A DNA stretch of 27,135 bases from contig JACRQB010000045.1 of the NCBI GenBank assembly GCA_016222925.1, positions 1 to 27,135 on the forward strand, read 5' to 3'. The notes beneath the pieces are model-generated. The model was not told the origin of the DNA. It saw only the letters and a program-made list of their open reading frames with translations, and made no database searches. The stretch comes from Nitrospirota bacterium. Lineage in GTDB: Bacteria; Nitrospirota; Nitrospiria; Nitrospirales; Nitrospiraceae. The translations under genes were made by a program, and so were the position numbers. Positions 1 through 8,877 of the stretch are shown piece by piece; position 1 is the stretch's first letter, and each line of letters begins with the position of its first letter.

Positions 1-1
1 A

Positions 2-868
2 GACATCTCGACCAAAACAGAGTTACTGGATCTCGTCTCCAGGAGCAAGGGCCAGCCTGTTTTACTCGAAGTCCGACGAGACGATCAGCTAAAGACACTG
101 ACAGCCACTCCTATTCCAATCACTGGAGATGGGGCCAGCAGCAACGAACCGCTGTATACGATCGGCATTGAAGAAACGCCTCCTCTCGTCACCTCGGTTA
201 TGCCCGGATTGCCCGCCTCCCTGGCCGGATTCAAACCAGGCGATCGAGTAGTCGCGATCGATGGCCAAGCTATCTATACCTGGGCGCAGATGACGACTCA
301 GGTACGGGAACACCCGCAGAAGCCGATAAAACTCGAGGTCCTCCGCGACGGGATACGTACCGCACTGACTGTCACGCCAACCAGTGAAAAAGTGACGATG
401 AACGGACAGACTCTCGAAGTGGGAAAGATCGGCATCGCGGGACCTGGCCGTTCGTTGATGCGCTCCGACAACGCGGCAGCAGCTGTGTATCAAGGACTCG
501 AAGCCACGTGGGGATGGACTGAATTGACCGCGATCGGCCTCTATAAAATGATCGTGGGCGATATTTCGAGCAAGAATATCGGTGGACCGCTGACGATCGC
601 CAATATTTCCGGTGAAGCAGCTTCCCAGGGCGCCTCTAGTGTCGTGTTCCTGATCGCCATCTTGAGCATCAACCTCGGTGTCCTCAATTTACTGCCGATC
701 CCGATCCTCGACGGCGGCCACTTGCTCTTTTTCCTGATTGAGGGCATTCTGCGCAAGCCACTCGCTGAACGGCAACGAGAGGTTGCCCAGCAGGTCGGGT
801 TGGTTCTGTTGGTTGGCGTCATGATTTTTGCCTTCTGGAACGACCTGGAACGCATCTTCTCCCACTAA
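2..868 (+). CDS. rseP: RseP-type site-2 zinc metalloprotease, 3' part (5' end outside window)
   Basis: This is the C-terminal part of the inner-membrane intramembrane protease that cleaves anti-sigma factors such as RseA. The frame is open from the first bases of the window, so an apparent ATG at 200 is internal. The visible part starts inside one PDZ domain and runs through a second (GLPASLAGFKPGDRVVAIDG), which is normal for RseP. Near the C-terminus LPIPILDGGHLLFFLIEG carries the LDGG motif whose Asp is the third zinc ligand, between hydrophobic membrane segments. The N-terminal HExxH helix must lie upstream of the window. The gene ends 7 bases before the proS start, so the two are probably cotranscribed. 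Assignment is firm; only the missing 5' end limits it. Confidence 0.93.
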   Translation, partial: DISTKTELLDLVSRSKGQPVLLEVRRDDQLKTLTATPIPITGDGASSNEPLYTIGIEETPPLVTSVMPGLPASLAGFKPGDRVVAIDGQAIYTWAQMTTQVREHPQKPIKLEVLRDGIRTALTVTPTSEKVTMNGQTLEVGKIGIAGPGRSLMRSDNAAAAVYQGLEATWGWTELTAIGLYKMIVGDISSKNIGGPLTIANISGEAASQGASSVVFLIAILSINLGVLNLLPIPILDGGHLLFFLIEGILRKPLAERQREVAQQVGLVLLVGVMIFAFWNDLERIFSH

Positions 869-875
869 CCTTCTC

Positions 876-2594
876 ATGAAAACATCCCAGTTACTCATCC
901 CCACACTGCGGGACGATCCCGGCGAAGCGGAAACCGTCAGCCACCGATTGATGCTGCGTGCCGGGCTGATCCGAAAGGTAGCAGCCGGCATCTATACCTA
1001 TCTTCCACTCGGTCTCCGTGTGATCCGCAAAATCGAGCAGATCATTCGAGAGGAGATGAACCGATCCGGCGCACAGGAACTACTGATGCCGATCGCATCC
1101 CCTGCTGAACTCTGGAAAGAAACAGCCCGATGGGACTACTACGGGAAGGAGCTGCTTCGCTTCAAGGATCGTCACGAACGGGATTTTTGCCTAGGCCCGA
1201 CGCATGAAGAAGTCATTACCGATCTCTTCAGACGAGAAGTGCGATCCTACCGACAACTCCCGCTCAATTTTTACCAGATCCAAACCAAATTCCGAGACGA
1301 GATCCGCCCGCGATTTGGGCTCATGCGAGGGCGGGAATTCATCATGAAGGATGCCTATAGCTTCGACGTCGATGAGGCAGGCGCTAAGGTCAGCTATCAG
1401 AAGATGTACGACGCCTACACCCGAATCTTCACGCGATGCGGCCTCACCTTCCGGGCGGTTGAAGCCGACACAGGTCTCATCGGCGGGGACGTCTCACACG
1501 AGTTCATGGTGCTGGCCGATACCGGCGAAGCGATGGTGGCATACAGTGACCAGGGTTCTTACGCCGCCAATCTTGAACGGGCGGAAGTACTTCCTCCATC
1601 TGATGTCGACACCACCCCCCTTCTCCCCCTAACGCCGATCGATACGCCACAGCGCCGGACGGTGGAAGAGGTCACAGCCTTTTTGCAGATTACACCCCGT
1701 CAACTCGTGAAGACACTGCTGTACCGTGCAGGCACCGAAACCGTCGCCGTGCTGATCCGGGGAGATCATGAAGTGAACGAGGTCAAATTGGCGCGTTTGC
1801 TCAAGGTGACGGATGTGGCGTTGGCCGATCCCGTGACGGTTCAACATGTCACAGGGGCCCCTCCAGGATTCGCCGGACCAGTCGGCCTGCAGCAGGCACG
1901 AATCCTGGCGGATCACGCCATAAGGGGAATGAAAAACGTCGTCATCGGTGCCAATAAAGCCGATACGCACTATCAAAATGCCAATCTCGACCGTGATTTC
2001 ACCGCCGAACAGTTTGCCGATCTTCGCAATGCACAAGCCGGCGACCCGTCTCCCCGAGGACCAGGTGCGCTGACACTCGCCAAAGGCATCGAAGTTGGAC
2101 AGGTGTTCTTACTCGGCACCAAGTACAGCCACAAAATGAATGCCACCATCCTTGATGATCAGGGCAAGGAGCGCCTTGCTGTTATGGGTTGCTATGGCAT
2201 TGGAGTCGGTCGGACGGCCGCTGCGGCGATCGAGCAAAACCACGATGAGAAGGGCATCATCTGGCCGTTTCCCATCGCACCATTCCATGTCCACCTCCTG
2301 ACGGTCAGCCAATCAGAAAAGACGACCGAAACCGCCGCACGTCTCTATACTGATTTGATGGCGGCAAGCATCGAGGTCTTATGGGACGACCGTACCGATC
2401 GCGCCGGTGTTAAATTCAATGACGCGGATTTGATCGGCGCCCCATTCCAGCTCGTCATCGGCGACAAAAGCCTTGCGGACGGCGTTGTAGAAATCAAGAT
2501 TCGACGAACCGGGATCAAATCCCGCATCGCACCCAGTGAGCTTGTCGCCCATCTCAAGCAACTTTCTTTTGAAGCCCATCCATCTGCAGGCTGA
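876..2594 (+). CDS. proS: Prolyl-tRNA synthetase (bacterial type with editing domain)
   Basis: Cytoplasmic class II aminoacyl-tRNA synthetase that charges tRNA-Pro. The 572 residues equal the usual length of the bacterial ProS form. The N-terminal catalytic core shows the class II motif 2 region (RPRFGLMRGREFIMKDAYSF). A YbaK/INS-type editing insertion lies at roughly residues 225-410, followed by the end of the core (GCYGIGVGRTAAAAIEQ) and a C-terminal anticodon-binding domain. The frame is open further upstream to 828, but the protein family starts at MKTSQLLIPTLRDDP, which puts the start at the ATG at 876, just after rseP. No strong Shine-Dalgarno is visible, which fits translational coupling. 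Nothing is truncated. Confidence 0.96.
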   Translation: MKTSQLLIPTLRDDPGEAETVSHRLMLRAGLIRKVAAGIYTYLPLGLRVIRKIEQIIREEMNRSGAQELLMPIASPAELWKETARWDYYGKELLRFKDRHERDFCLGPTHEEVITDLFRREVRSYRQLPLNFYQIQTKFRDEIRPRFGLMRGREFIMKDAYSFDVDEAGAKVSYQKMYDAYTRIFTRCGLTFRAVEADTGLIGGDVSHEFMVLADTGEAMVAYSDQGSYAANLERAEVLPPSDVDTTPLLPLTPIDTPQRRTVEEVTAFLQITPRQLVKTLLYRAGTETVAVLIRGDHEVNEVKLARLLKVTDVALADPVTVQHVTGAPPGFAGPVGLQQARILADHAIRGMKNVVIGANKADTHYQNANLDRDFTAEQFADLRNAQAGDPSPRGPGALTLAKGIEVGQVFLLGTKYSHKMNATILDDQGKERLAVMGCYGIGVGRTAAAAIEQNHDEKGIIWPFPIAPFHVHLLTVSQSEKTTETAARLYTDLMAASIEVLWDDRTDRAGVKFNDADLIGAPFQLVIGDKSLADGVVEIKIRRTGIKSRIAPSELVAHLKQLSFEAHPSAG

Positions 2595-2610
2595 CCTCTC
2601 CCTTAGTTCC

Positions 2611-2633
2611 AGAGCTGAATCGCTCTCGCTTTT
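2611..2633 (+). terminator. Weak candidate terminator after proS
   Basis: A short inverted repeat AGAGC-TGAATC-GCTCT is followed by CGCTTTT, 17 bases after the proS stop. The stem has only five pairs, so intrinsic termination is plausible but not certain. Confidence 0.3.
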
Positions 2634-2664
2634 CAGGAATGCACCGACAGAAAATGCCTTTTCC

Positions 2665-2692
2665 TTGCCTTCCCGACCTGTTCGTTTAGACT
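2665..2692 (+). promoter_or_regulatory. Weak candidate sigma-70 promoter before the GAF/ATPase gene
   Basis: TTGCCT and TAGACT are separated by 16 bases in the proS-GAF gap, about 100 bases before the ATG at 2796. Both boxes deviate from consensus. The case rests on position as much as sequence. Confidence 0.22.
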
Positions 2693-2795
2693 GAGACTCG
2701 ACATCTCAGTTCAGAACCTTTGATGACCAGGCACCTAGTAGTCCAGCGCACAGCCTGACTGATCCACGTCTCAACCGCAGAGAAAGCGCAGCCGG

Positions 2796-3773
2796 ATGCA
2801 AGCAAAGCCGATGACTCGGAATCTTCAGGAATTGCAACATAAAGTCGAGCATGCCGAACATGTTACACACATTACCACCCAGATCCATGCGGCCAGCAAT
2901 CTCGATCAAATCCTACTGGACTTGCATAAAGACATCTTAAGTTTGTTCGACGCAGAGGATTTGACTCTTTTCGCCTTCGACGCAGAGAAGAAAGAAATCT
3001 TCTCCAAACTTCCTCACATCGATGGTGTGGAGGAAGTCCGCATACCCATCACTGAACATAGTCTCGCCGGATTCTGTGCCAAATATCTTCGCCCTGTTAA
3101 CATTGCCGACGCATACAACATCCCAGAACTCCAAGGCATTCATCCATCTCTACTCCACGATACATCCTATGATAAACGAACCGGATTCAGGACCAAGCAG
3201 GTCCTGACGTATCCGATCGTGGCCGATAACAAATATTTGATGGGGGTGCTGCAACTCCTCAATAAGAAAAGCGGCAGCCGATTTACTCGAAAAGATGAAG
3301 AGGCCGTTGATGAGATTGCAAAAGCGCTCGGCATCGCGTTCTTCAACCTCCGTAAGATCTCAAAAAAGAACCCGACGAAGTTTGATCTCTTAGTCAGCAA
3401 TAACCGTATCACACAGAATGAACTCGACCAGGCCATGGCCGACTCGCGAAAAGGGATGAGCGATCTGGAGAGTCTTCTCATCGAAAAGCACAAGATTCCG
3501 AAACTTGACATCGGTAAATCGCTCGCCCACTTTCATAAGTGCCCCTATATCGAATACAGCGAACGCACCATCGTCGACGTGGAATTACTGAAGAACCTCA
3601 ATGTCGACTATCTCAAGAAACTGGACAGAGTGACGGTGGTGGCAGCGGACGCAAGCTCGACGAAAATGTGTCCGATATTCTCGGTGAACTGGTTACGGAG
3701 GCACAGGCCGAAGCAACTGAAGAATCTGCAGGCGGAGGACTCGACGAAAACGACAGCGCAATCGTCCGCCTAG
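2796..3773 (+). CDS. GAF domain plus partial N-domain of a PilB/GspE-type ATPase (upstream fragment of a broken gene)
   Basis: This is the N-terminal part of a type II secretion/type IV pilus-like ATPase. Residues about 25-190 form a GAF sensor domain (SLFDAEDLTLFAFDAEKK; LTYPIVADNKYLMGVLQLLN). After a short linker the MshEN/T2SSE_N-type domain begins (LLVSNNRITQNELDQAMADS, IGKSLAHFHKCPYIEY). The family-like sequence stops at about position 3615 (LNVDYLKK). The remaining ~50 codons are out of frame relative to the conserved protein and look random. The ATPase continues in another frame from about 3625. About 60-70 residues of the N-domain appear to be missing at the junction (my estimate from family architecture). 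As it stands this ORF would make a GAF protein with a truncated tail and no ATPase. Confidence 0.72.
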   Translation: MQAKPMTRNLQELQHKVEHAEHVTHITTQIHAASNLDQILLDLHKDILSLFDAEDLTLFAFDAEKKEIFSKLPHIDGVEEVRIPITEHSLAGFCAKYLRPVNIADAYNIPELQGIHPSLLHDTSYDKRTGFRTKQVLTYPIVADNKYLMGVLQLLNKKSGSRFTRKDEEAVDEIAKALGIAFFNLRKISKKNPTKFDLLVSNNRITQNELDQAMADSRKGMSDLESLLIEKHKIPKLDIGKSLAHFHKCPYIEYSERTIVDVELLKNLNVDYLKKLDRVTVVAADASSTKMCPIFSVNWLRRHRPKQLKNLQAEDSTKTTAQSSA

Positions 3774-4951
3774 CCAACCAAATTATTGCCGATGCCTACC
3801 GGCAGAGTGCGTCAGATATTCATATCGAACCGTACGGAGAAAAACGTGAAACGTTGGTCCGTTTCCGAGTCGATGGAGAATGTTTCGAGTACATGAAGAT
3901 TCCGCAGAGTTACCGCCGTGCAATCGTCTCCCGACTCAAGATCATGGCCAGCCTGGATATTGCCGAGCGCCGCAAACCTCAGGACGGAAAGATCAAATTC
4001 AAACTTTCAGAGACAAAAGAAATCGAACTCCGCGTTGCGACCCTCCCCACCGCCGGATACAACGAAGACGTTGTCATGCGTATCCTCGCGGCGAGCGAAC
4101 CACTGCCTCTCGATAAAATGGGGTTCTCGGAGCGGAACCTCAGAATGCTGAAAGAGATTTCAGAAAAGCCTTATGGCATCATTCTGTGCGTCGGTCCGAC
4201 GGGCTCTGGAAAAACAACCACGCTGCACTCAGTCCTGGGCAACATTAACACCCCGGACATCAAAATATGGACCGCCGAAGACCCGGTTGAAATCACACAG
4301 TATGGCCTGCGCCAAGTGCAGGTACAGCCGAAGATTGGCCTCACCTTTGCCACTGCTATGCGCGCATTTCTCCGCGCCGACCCCGATGTCATCATGGTAG
4401 GAGAAATGCGGGATAAAGAGACGGCCGACACCGGCATTGAAGCGTCGCTCACCGGCCATCTCGTGATGAGCACGCTGCATACCAACAGCGCCGTTGAAAC
4501 GGTTACCCGCCTGCTCGATATGGGCTGCGATCCATTCAGCTTTGCCGATGCCATGCTGGGTGTGCTGGCGCAACGGTTGGCTCGCCGAATCTGCAAAGAA
4601 TGTAAGGAACAATACATCGGAAGCAAAGAAGAATACGAAGAACTCCGATTGGGTTACGGGGCTGAGTATTGGGACAAGCTTGGTATCAAGCAAGATAATA
4701 CGTTCCGCCTTTCCCGTGGGAAGGGTTGTGAAACGTGCAACCGTTCAGGCTTTAAGGGACGGGTCGCCTTGCACGAACTTCTGCTGGGCACAGACCACAT
4801 GAAGCGAATGATCCAGCAGAAATCGCGCACCGAGGATATGCTCAAAACCGCAATTGAGGAGGGAATGACAACGCTGGTGCAGGACGGGATTCAAAAAGTC
4901 TTACAAGGCCACACAACCAACAAAGAAGTCAAAGCGGTCGCCATCAAATAG
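3539..4951 (+). CDS. PilB/GspE-type secretion or pilus ATPase domain (downstream fragment of the same broken gene)
   Basis: Hexameric ATPase domain that powers type IV pilus extension or type II secretion from the cytoplasmic face of the membrane. Reliable family sequence starts near 3625-3655 (LDENVSDILGELVTEAQ); the ~30 codons before that are an out-of-frame reading of the upstream fragment. It shows Walker A (GPTGSGKTTTLHSVLG), the Asp box and Walker B region (LRADPDVIMVGEMRD), the His box (GHLVMSTLHTN) and a tetracysteine zinc site (CKEC and CETC), as in PilB/GspE. The first usable start in frame is a GTG at 3539 with no Shine-Dalgarno, so independent translation is doubtful. No pilin, PilC or secretin genes lie nearby, so pilus and secretion roles cannot be separated. 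Confidence 0.82.
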   Translation: MPLYRIQRTHHRRRGITEEPQCRLSQETGQSDGGGSGRKLDENVSDILGELVTEAQAEATEESAGGGLDENDSAIVRLANQIIADAYRQSASDIHIEPYGEKRETLVRFRVDGECFEYMKIPQSYRRAIVSRLKIMASLDIAERRKPQDGKIKFKLSETKEIELRVATLPTAGYNEDVVMRILAASEPLPLDKMGFSERNLRMLKEISEKPYGIILCVGPTGSGKTTTLHSVLGNINTPDIKIWTAEDPVEITQYGLRQVQVQPKIGLTFATAMRAFLRADPDVIMVGEMRDKETADTGIEASLTGHLVMSTLHTNSAVETVTRLLDMGCDPFSFADAMLGVLAQRLARRICKECKEQYIGSKEEYEELRLGYGAEYWDKLGIKQDNTFRLSRGKGCETCNRSGFKGRVALHELLLGTDHMKRMIQQKSRTEDMLKTAIEEGMTTLVQDGIQKVLQGHTTNKEVKAVAIK

Positions 4952-5050
4952 GCCTTCTGACTTTATTCAATACACCCTGCTTTCTGGAGTCACCCCCCTT
5001 CACTCTCTCCCCACAACCATGTAAAATACGCCGCGCAGTATTGAATACTT

Positions 5051-6274
5051 ATGATACGAATCACGTCGCTTTTCTTGGCCCCACTGCTCATTCTCACAGG
5101 ATGTGAATCCACAGACCGTGTACTCACAAACGCTGAACGGGTGCTCGGCAGCCGAACCAGCAGGACCGTGCTCGACATTGCCACGGGCAAAGACCCCAAA
5201 CTAATCCTCAAAGAGCGCGTCGACGCCTATCAGCGAGACCCCGAGGCTGCGATCAGAGATCTGCGCACGATTCAACGTGATTTCAACACCCTCATGACCG
5301 CATTGACCGGACGAGTCCGACAAACCTGGGGCGAGAAGGAAGTGAAGGTCCCGGAACAGAAGAAGTACGTGAAGTACACCCAGAACTATATGAGCCGAAC
5401 CATCGTCGACTTCGACAATGGGACGATCGTCGTAGAAACCTTGGATGACAAAGCACCGAAAGAGAGCTTAAAGAACGCGATTGTTACGACCATACTCACA
5501 CCAGACGATCCGCGCTCTGTCGACCTCTTTTCAGACAAACCTGTCACCCTCACTAGTGACAAGCCTCCTTACCTGTTGGGCCTGGTTGTTGATCAGCAAG
5601 GTCAACCGATTCGGACTCCAGCCCAAGCAGATGCCTTCGCGGCCTCAACGCTCGAGACCGCCACTAAATCAAGACCCGTTGACCAGAATGGAACCGCAAA
5701 GCAAGCGCTGATCGCTGAAATCAAGATGGCGGCGAACTTCTCGAACAAGCAAGCGGAAAAATACCGAGCCATTGTTACCCGATTCGCCGAGCAATTCAAG
5801 ATTAGCCCAAGTCTCATTTTCGCTGTTATTCGAACGGAAAGCAACTTCAACCCCTTCGCCGTTAGTTCCGCCCCCGCCTATGGTCTCATGCAGCTCGTAC
5901 CGACCAGCGGCGGACGAGATGCCTACCGAAAAGCAAAGGGAACGGATACGATTCCATCGCGTGAATATCTCTTCGATCCAGAGAACAATATCGAGTTAGG
6001 CAGTGCTTACCTCAATGTCCTGTCCTACAATCTGCTTGAAAGCATCGGCAATGAGGTCTCGCGAGAATATTGCGTCATCTCGGCTTATAATACGGGCCCA
6101 CGAAATGTCTTCAAGACATTCGCCAGTGACAACACGGCTGCCCTCAATCAAATTAATAACCTTGAACCCCCAGCAGTCTACGACCGATTGCGCAACAACC
6201 TCCCCTATCAGGAGACGAGGGACTACCTCGTCAAAGTCGTCACTTTCCGAAAACAGTTCGTGGCTCTCCCCTAA
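5051..6274 (+). CDS. mltC: Membrane-bound lytic murein transglycosylase C (lipoprotein)
   Basis: Outer-membrane lipoprotein that cleaves the MurNAc-GlcNAc bond of peptidoglycan. Residues 1-17 are a lipoprotein signal ending in LILTG, followed by the lipidated Cys18. Residues about 65-190 match the MltC N-terminal domain (DUF3393: WGEKEVKVPEQKKYVKYTQN, then DFDNGTIVVETLD). The C-terminal SLT domain has catalytic Glu263 in RTESNFNPFAVS, then AYGLMQLVPTSGGRDA, YLFDPENNIELGSAYL and the AYNTGP motif. At 407 residues it is somewhat longer than the E. coli enzyme. The start at 5051 has a weak ribosome site; a small palindrome (AGTATT-G-AATACT, 5037-5049) ends just before the ATG. It lies 99 bases after the ATPase fragment. 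Confidence 0.88.
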   Translation: MIRITSLFLAPLLILTGCESTDRVLTNAERVLGSRTSRTVLDIATGKDPKLILKERVDAYQRDPEAAIRDLRTIQRDFNTLMTALTGRVRQTWGEKEVKVPEQKKYVKYTQNYMSRTIVDFDNGTIVVETLDDKAPKESLKNAIVTTILTPDDPRSVDLFSDKPVTLTSDKPPYLLGLVVDQQGQPIRTPAQADAFAASTLETATKSRPVDQNGTAKQALIAEIKMAANFSNKQAEKYRAIVTRFAEQFKISPSLIFAVIRTESNFNPFAVSSAPAYGLMQLVPTSGGRDAYRKAKGTDTIPSREYLFDPENNIELGSAYLNVLSYNLLESIGNEVSREYCVISAYNTGPRNVFKTFASDNTAALNQINNLEPPAVYDRLRNNLPYQETRDYLVKVVTFRKQFVALP

Positions 6275-6348
6275 AGGGAAATCAGTGCGTGCTGAACGCC
6301 CATATTACAGTTGGGGACGTTTGACACTCGCGAGGTGGAAGGTGAAAG

Positions 6349-6747
6349 TCAGGCTGTCAACACCGGCCCAGACTGGGAGAGGTGTGTGATGACGCTCTGG
6401 AGATGTTTATTCGTGGCTGCCGAGAGTCCCTCAAACTCTACGCCGTAGGTATACTCTTTGCCCCACCGAACCGTCGCGGCTTCGATGACCATTGCGGTTG
6501 TCTGATCCGGAAACCGAAGATTCATGGCGATTCGGTCTCCTGGCGTAATCACCGCTTCCGTCATGACACGTGCCCCTTTAGTGGACACGTCGAAAATTAT
6601 CCCTAACCCCTGTTCGACGGCCCCCTTCCTCGTCACACCGACGCGAGCCAATGAACAAGGAAATGGAGCCGCCACTCGTACGCGAGGGTGTTTGCGTAAT
6701 TGTGGGGTATTCTGTCCAGTGATGGCCTTCAAATCTAGATCGTCCAT
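6349..6747 (-). CDS. PilZ domain protein (candidate c-di-GMP receptor)
   Basis: A 132-residue single-domain PilZ protein. Both c-di-GMP contact motifs are visible: an RxxxR motif in LRKHPRVRVAAPF and a DxSxxG motif in FDVSTKGARV, followed by the beta-barrel (ITPGDRIAMNLRFPD, ATVRWGKEYTYGVEFEG). I start it at 6747 because GAGG lies seven bases before this ATG and the sequence reads MDDLDLKAI; a longer reading to 6798 lacks such a site. It lies downstream of a damaged second PilZ segment and of the helicase gene, all on the minus strand. The partner it controls cannot be told from the sequence. Confidence 0.83.
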   Translation of the reverse strand: MDDLDLKAITGQNTPQLRKHPRVRVAAPFPCSLARVGVTRKGAVEQGLGIIFDVSTKGARVMTEAVITPGDRIAMNLRFPDQTTAMVIEAATVRWGKEYTYGVEFEGLSAATNKHLQSVITHLSQSGPVLTA

Positions 6748-6798
6748 ATTGTTTCCTCTTTCGCCAATCCTGCAGCCTTGTTGCATTCGGTCAACCAT

Positions 6799-7017
6799 TT
6801 ACGTGACGACTGAGCCAGCTCTTTTGAGAACTAGCCCATCGACCAACCCCTTGGTCAGGCGGACCACGGTGAGTGCGATCGCGGCAGGAACAGTGTCATT
6901 GGGTAATCGAAGGGTGAGTGAGACCTGATCACCGGGCTTGATCGATGCCTCAGTGCCCACTCGCACGCCGTGTAAAGACGGGTCCACATCCACCTCGTGA
7001 GACACAGAGTATCTCAC
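6799..7017 (-). pseudogene. Degraded PilZ domain remnant
   Basis: Seventy-two codons whose middle part matches the PilZ barrel and lines up with the neighbouring intact PilZ protein: GVRVGTEASIKPGDQVSLTL here against GARVMTEAVITPGDRIAMNL there. The frame is open up to the helicase stop at 7048, and KRPLVRYSVSHEV just before the barrel looks like the RxxxR start of a PilZ domain. About 20-30 residues normally found between these two parts, including most of the DxSxxG strand, are missing. The C-terminus (GLVDGLVLKRAG) has also lost the usual GxEF ending. The only start is a GTG at 7017. I read it as a decayed tandem copy; it might still be expressed as a short peptide. Confidence 0.45.
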
Positions 7018-7047
7018 GAGGGGTCGTTTGGAAACTATTTTCGAAAC

Positions 7048-8334
7048 TTATGCACGTATTGCAGGAGAAGCATTGCGCGGGGATGGCTCGGCGTGATCTC
7101 CCCTGGGGTTGGGACGGCGGTGTCGGTTGGCAAACCTCGAGCGACTTGGAGCGGAACGCTCCTCCCGATGTGCCCGACTATCCTCGCCATGAATCGCCGG
7201 CAACGACGTTCCGCTTCCCGGCGCGAGCGGGACTGCATGTCCCAGGAGGCGCTCGATATCTCGAAGTTGCTGCCGGTCTTCGCCCGTCACAAAGCTTGTA
7301 GCGCGGCCGGTCGTCTTCATTCGAGCCGTGCGGCCGATGCGATGGACGTAATCTTCCGGGCAATTGGGTAGATCGAAATTGATCACGTGGCCGATGTTCG
7401 CGACATCGATCCCTCGTGCAGCAATATCCGTCGCAACCAGCACCCGGAATGACCCGCGTCTAAAACCTTCTAGCGCGGCGCGTCTCTGTGAGAGGCTTCG
7501 GTCTCCATGCAGCACGGCCACTCGATGGCCTGCACCACCTAGCATACGCCCCAGCCGATCGGCACGGTGCTTCGTCCTGGTGAACACCAGAGCCGTATCC
7601 TGATCGGCCTTCAATAACGACAAGAGAAGATCGGGCTTCTCGGCGTGGGATGTGTAATGGATCCCCTGCGTGACCCCATCGGCTGTCGTGGCAGACGGCG
7701 CGACCATGACGCGCACCGGATTGTTCACATTGGCTTGAACCAATCGAGCCAGATCTGTCGGCAGGGTGGCCGAGAAGAGAAGAGTCTGTCGCTCTTCAGG
7801 CAACGCATCAAGAATCTGATTGATCTGAGGCGCAAAGCCCATATCCAACATCCGATCCGCCTCATCCAACACCAAGATCTTCATAGACGACAAGACAATC
7901 GTGCCGTTCCACATGTGATCCAGAAGACGGCCAGGTGTCGCGATCAAGATGTCCGGTCGCTGTCGCAAGCCCCGTACTTGGGCTTGCATATCGGCGCCTC
8001 CAACTATGACGGTCGCGGAAATGCGCCGACTCCGGCCAAGTTTATCAATCGTCGTCAGGGTCTGCAATGCCAGCTCTCGGGTTGGCGCTAAGATCAATGC
8101 CTGCGGTTGCCCCTTCGGCAATGCGGCGAGTCGTTCGACGATTGGAATGACAAAGGCGGCCGTTTTACCCGTCCCGGTCTGGGCACATCCGATCACATCT
8201 CGCCCAGCGAGCGCGGGCGGAATGGCTTGTTCTTGAATGGGCGTGGGTGATGCAAACCCGGCATCAGCCAGGTCCCGGAGAAGCGCCTCGGACAAACCGA
8301 GGGCGTGAAAATTAGCGTGAACAGACGTATTCAC
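7048..8334 (-). CDS. rhlE: DEAD-box ATP-dependent RNA helicase, RhlE type
   Basis: Cytoplasmic RNA helicase that remodels structured RNA in ribosome assembly, mRNA decay or cold response. All core motifs are present in order: Q motif (FASPTPIQEQ), Walker A AQTGTGKT at residues 51-58, PTREL, TPGR, DEAD at 157-160, SAT, then RecA domain 2 with LVATDIAARGID and HRIGRTAR. The last ~60 residues form a basic low-complexity tail (RSRFANRHRRPNPRG), typical of RhlE-like proteins and probably RNA-binding. The start codon is a GTG at 8334, supported by AAGGAT about seven bases upstream. The 428-residue length is normal. A long leader separates it from the nearest candidate promoter, which would suit cold-shock type regulation (inference). 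Confidence 0.93.
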   Translation of the reverse strand: MNTSVHANFHALGLSEALLRDLADAGFASPTPIQEQAIPPALAGRDVIGCAQTGTGKTAAFVIPIVERLAALPKGQPQALILAPTRELALQTLTTIDKLGRSRRISATVIVGGADMQAQVRGLRQRPDILIATPGRLLDHMWNGTIVLSSMKILVLDEADRMLDMGFAPQINQILDALPEERQTLLFSATLPTDLARLVQANVNNPVRVMVAPSATTADGVTQGIHYTSHAEKPDLLLSLLKADQDTALVFTRTKHRADRLGRMLGGAGHRVAVLHGDRSLSQRRAALEGFRRGSFRVLVATDIAARGIDVANIGHVINFDLPNCPEDYVHRIGRTARMKTTGRATSFVTGEDRQQLRDIERLLGHAVPLAPGSGTSLPAIHGEDSRAHREERSAPSRSRFANRHRRPNPRGDHAEPSPRNASPAIRA

Positions 8335-8501
8335 TACGTTATCCTTTCAGTATGATCGCATTATGACGGGATCAGAGAACCGAGGGGAGAGACAACCGAG
8401 AAGGGTGCAACTCCAAACTGGACCTGGTCGCGATGCGATCGCGAAGTCCGATATAGTTTGAACATCTCCTCGCCGGACTACCACGAGATAAATGTAGTGT
8501 T

Positions 8502-8530
8502 ACCTTACAGCATGGCCATCCTGACGTCAA
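8502..8530 (-). promoter_or_regulatory. rhlE: Candidate sigma-70 promoter for the rhlE-like helicase
   Basis: On the minus strand TTGACG is followed after 17 bases by TAAGGT. A transcript from here would have a leader of roughly 160 bases before the GTG at 8334. The -35 box is good, the -10 box poor. Confidence 0.33.
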
Positions 8531-8619
8531 CCAGTTCTTCAATGGATACGAAAGACTAGATAATTGATAGATCATGCGCCTTGTCCCCTAATCCTACACC
8601 ATGAGCCCTGTGGCGAGAT

Positions 8620-8649
8620 TTGACTCCTTCACAAATTACATGTTAAGAT
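8620..8649 (+). promoter_or_regulatory. Candidate sigma-70 promoter
   Basis: TTGACT and TAAGAT are separated by 18 bases. This is one of the better promoter-like pairs in the window, about 220 bases upstream of the small plus-strand ORF at 8878. Whether it serves that ORF, the 9184 peptide or a non-coding RNA is unknown. Confidence 0.33.
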
Positions 8650-8877
8650 GAACTTCCTTGTAGTTTATTGTCCTCTCCATGCACTCCTCGTACTCACTCC
8701 CATTGTTGGCACGATAGTCAGTGTAATATCACCAACGTGATGCTCCTTCGCCTGAATGGCAGAGGCAGACATCCAGATTGCTTGGCAGGTCCATTAGTGG
8801 AGCTGAAACAGAGCTATTGAGTTTCTCTGTCAGACAGCCACTGACTTGAGCTTCGTGTTTGTACAGAAGGGCGCTCC

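Larger units (their letters stand above)
8335..8877. other. Gene-free, lower-GC intergenic stretch
   Basis: No ORF here resembles a protein on either strand. By eye it is richer in A and T than the flanking genes. It holds the candidate helicase promoter on the minus strand and one candidate promoter on the plus strand. Confidence 0.6.

Noticed and set aside
3600..3640. Programmed ribosomal frameshift joining the two ATPase fragments
   Set aside because: There is no canonical slippery heptamer, and a conserved stretch is missing rather than merely out of frame.
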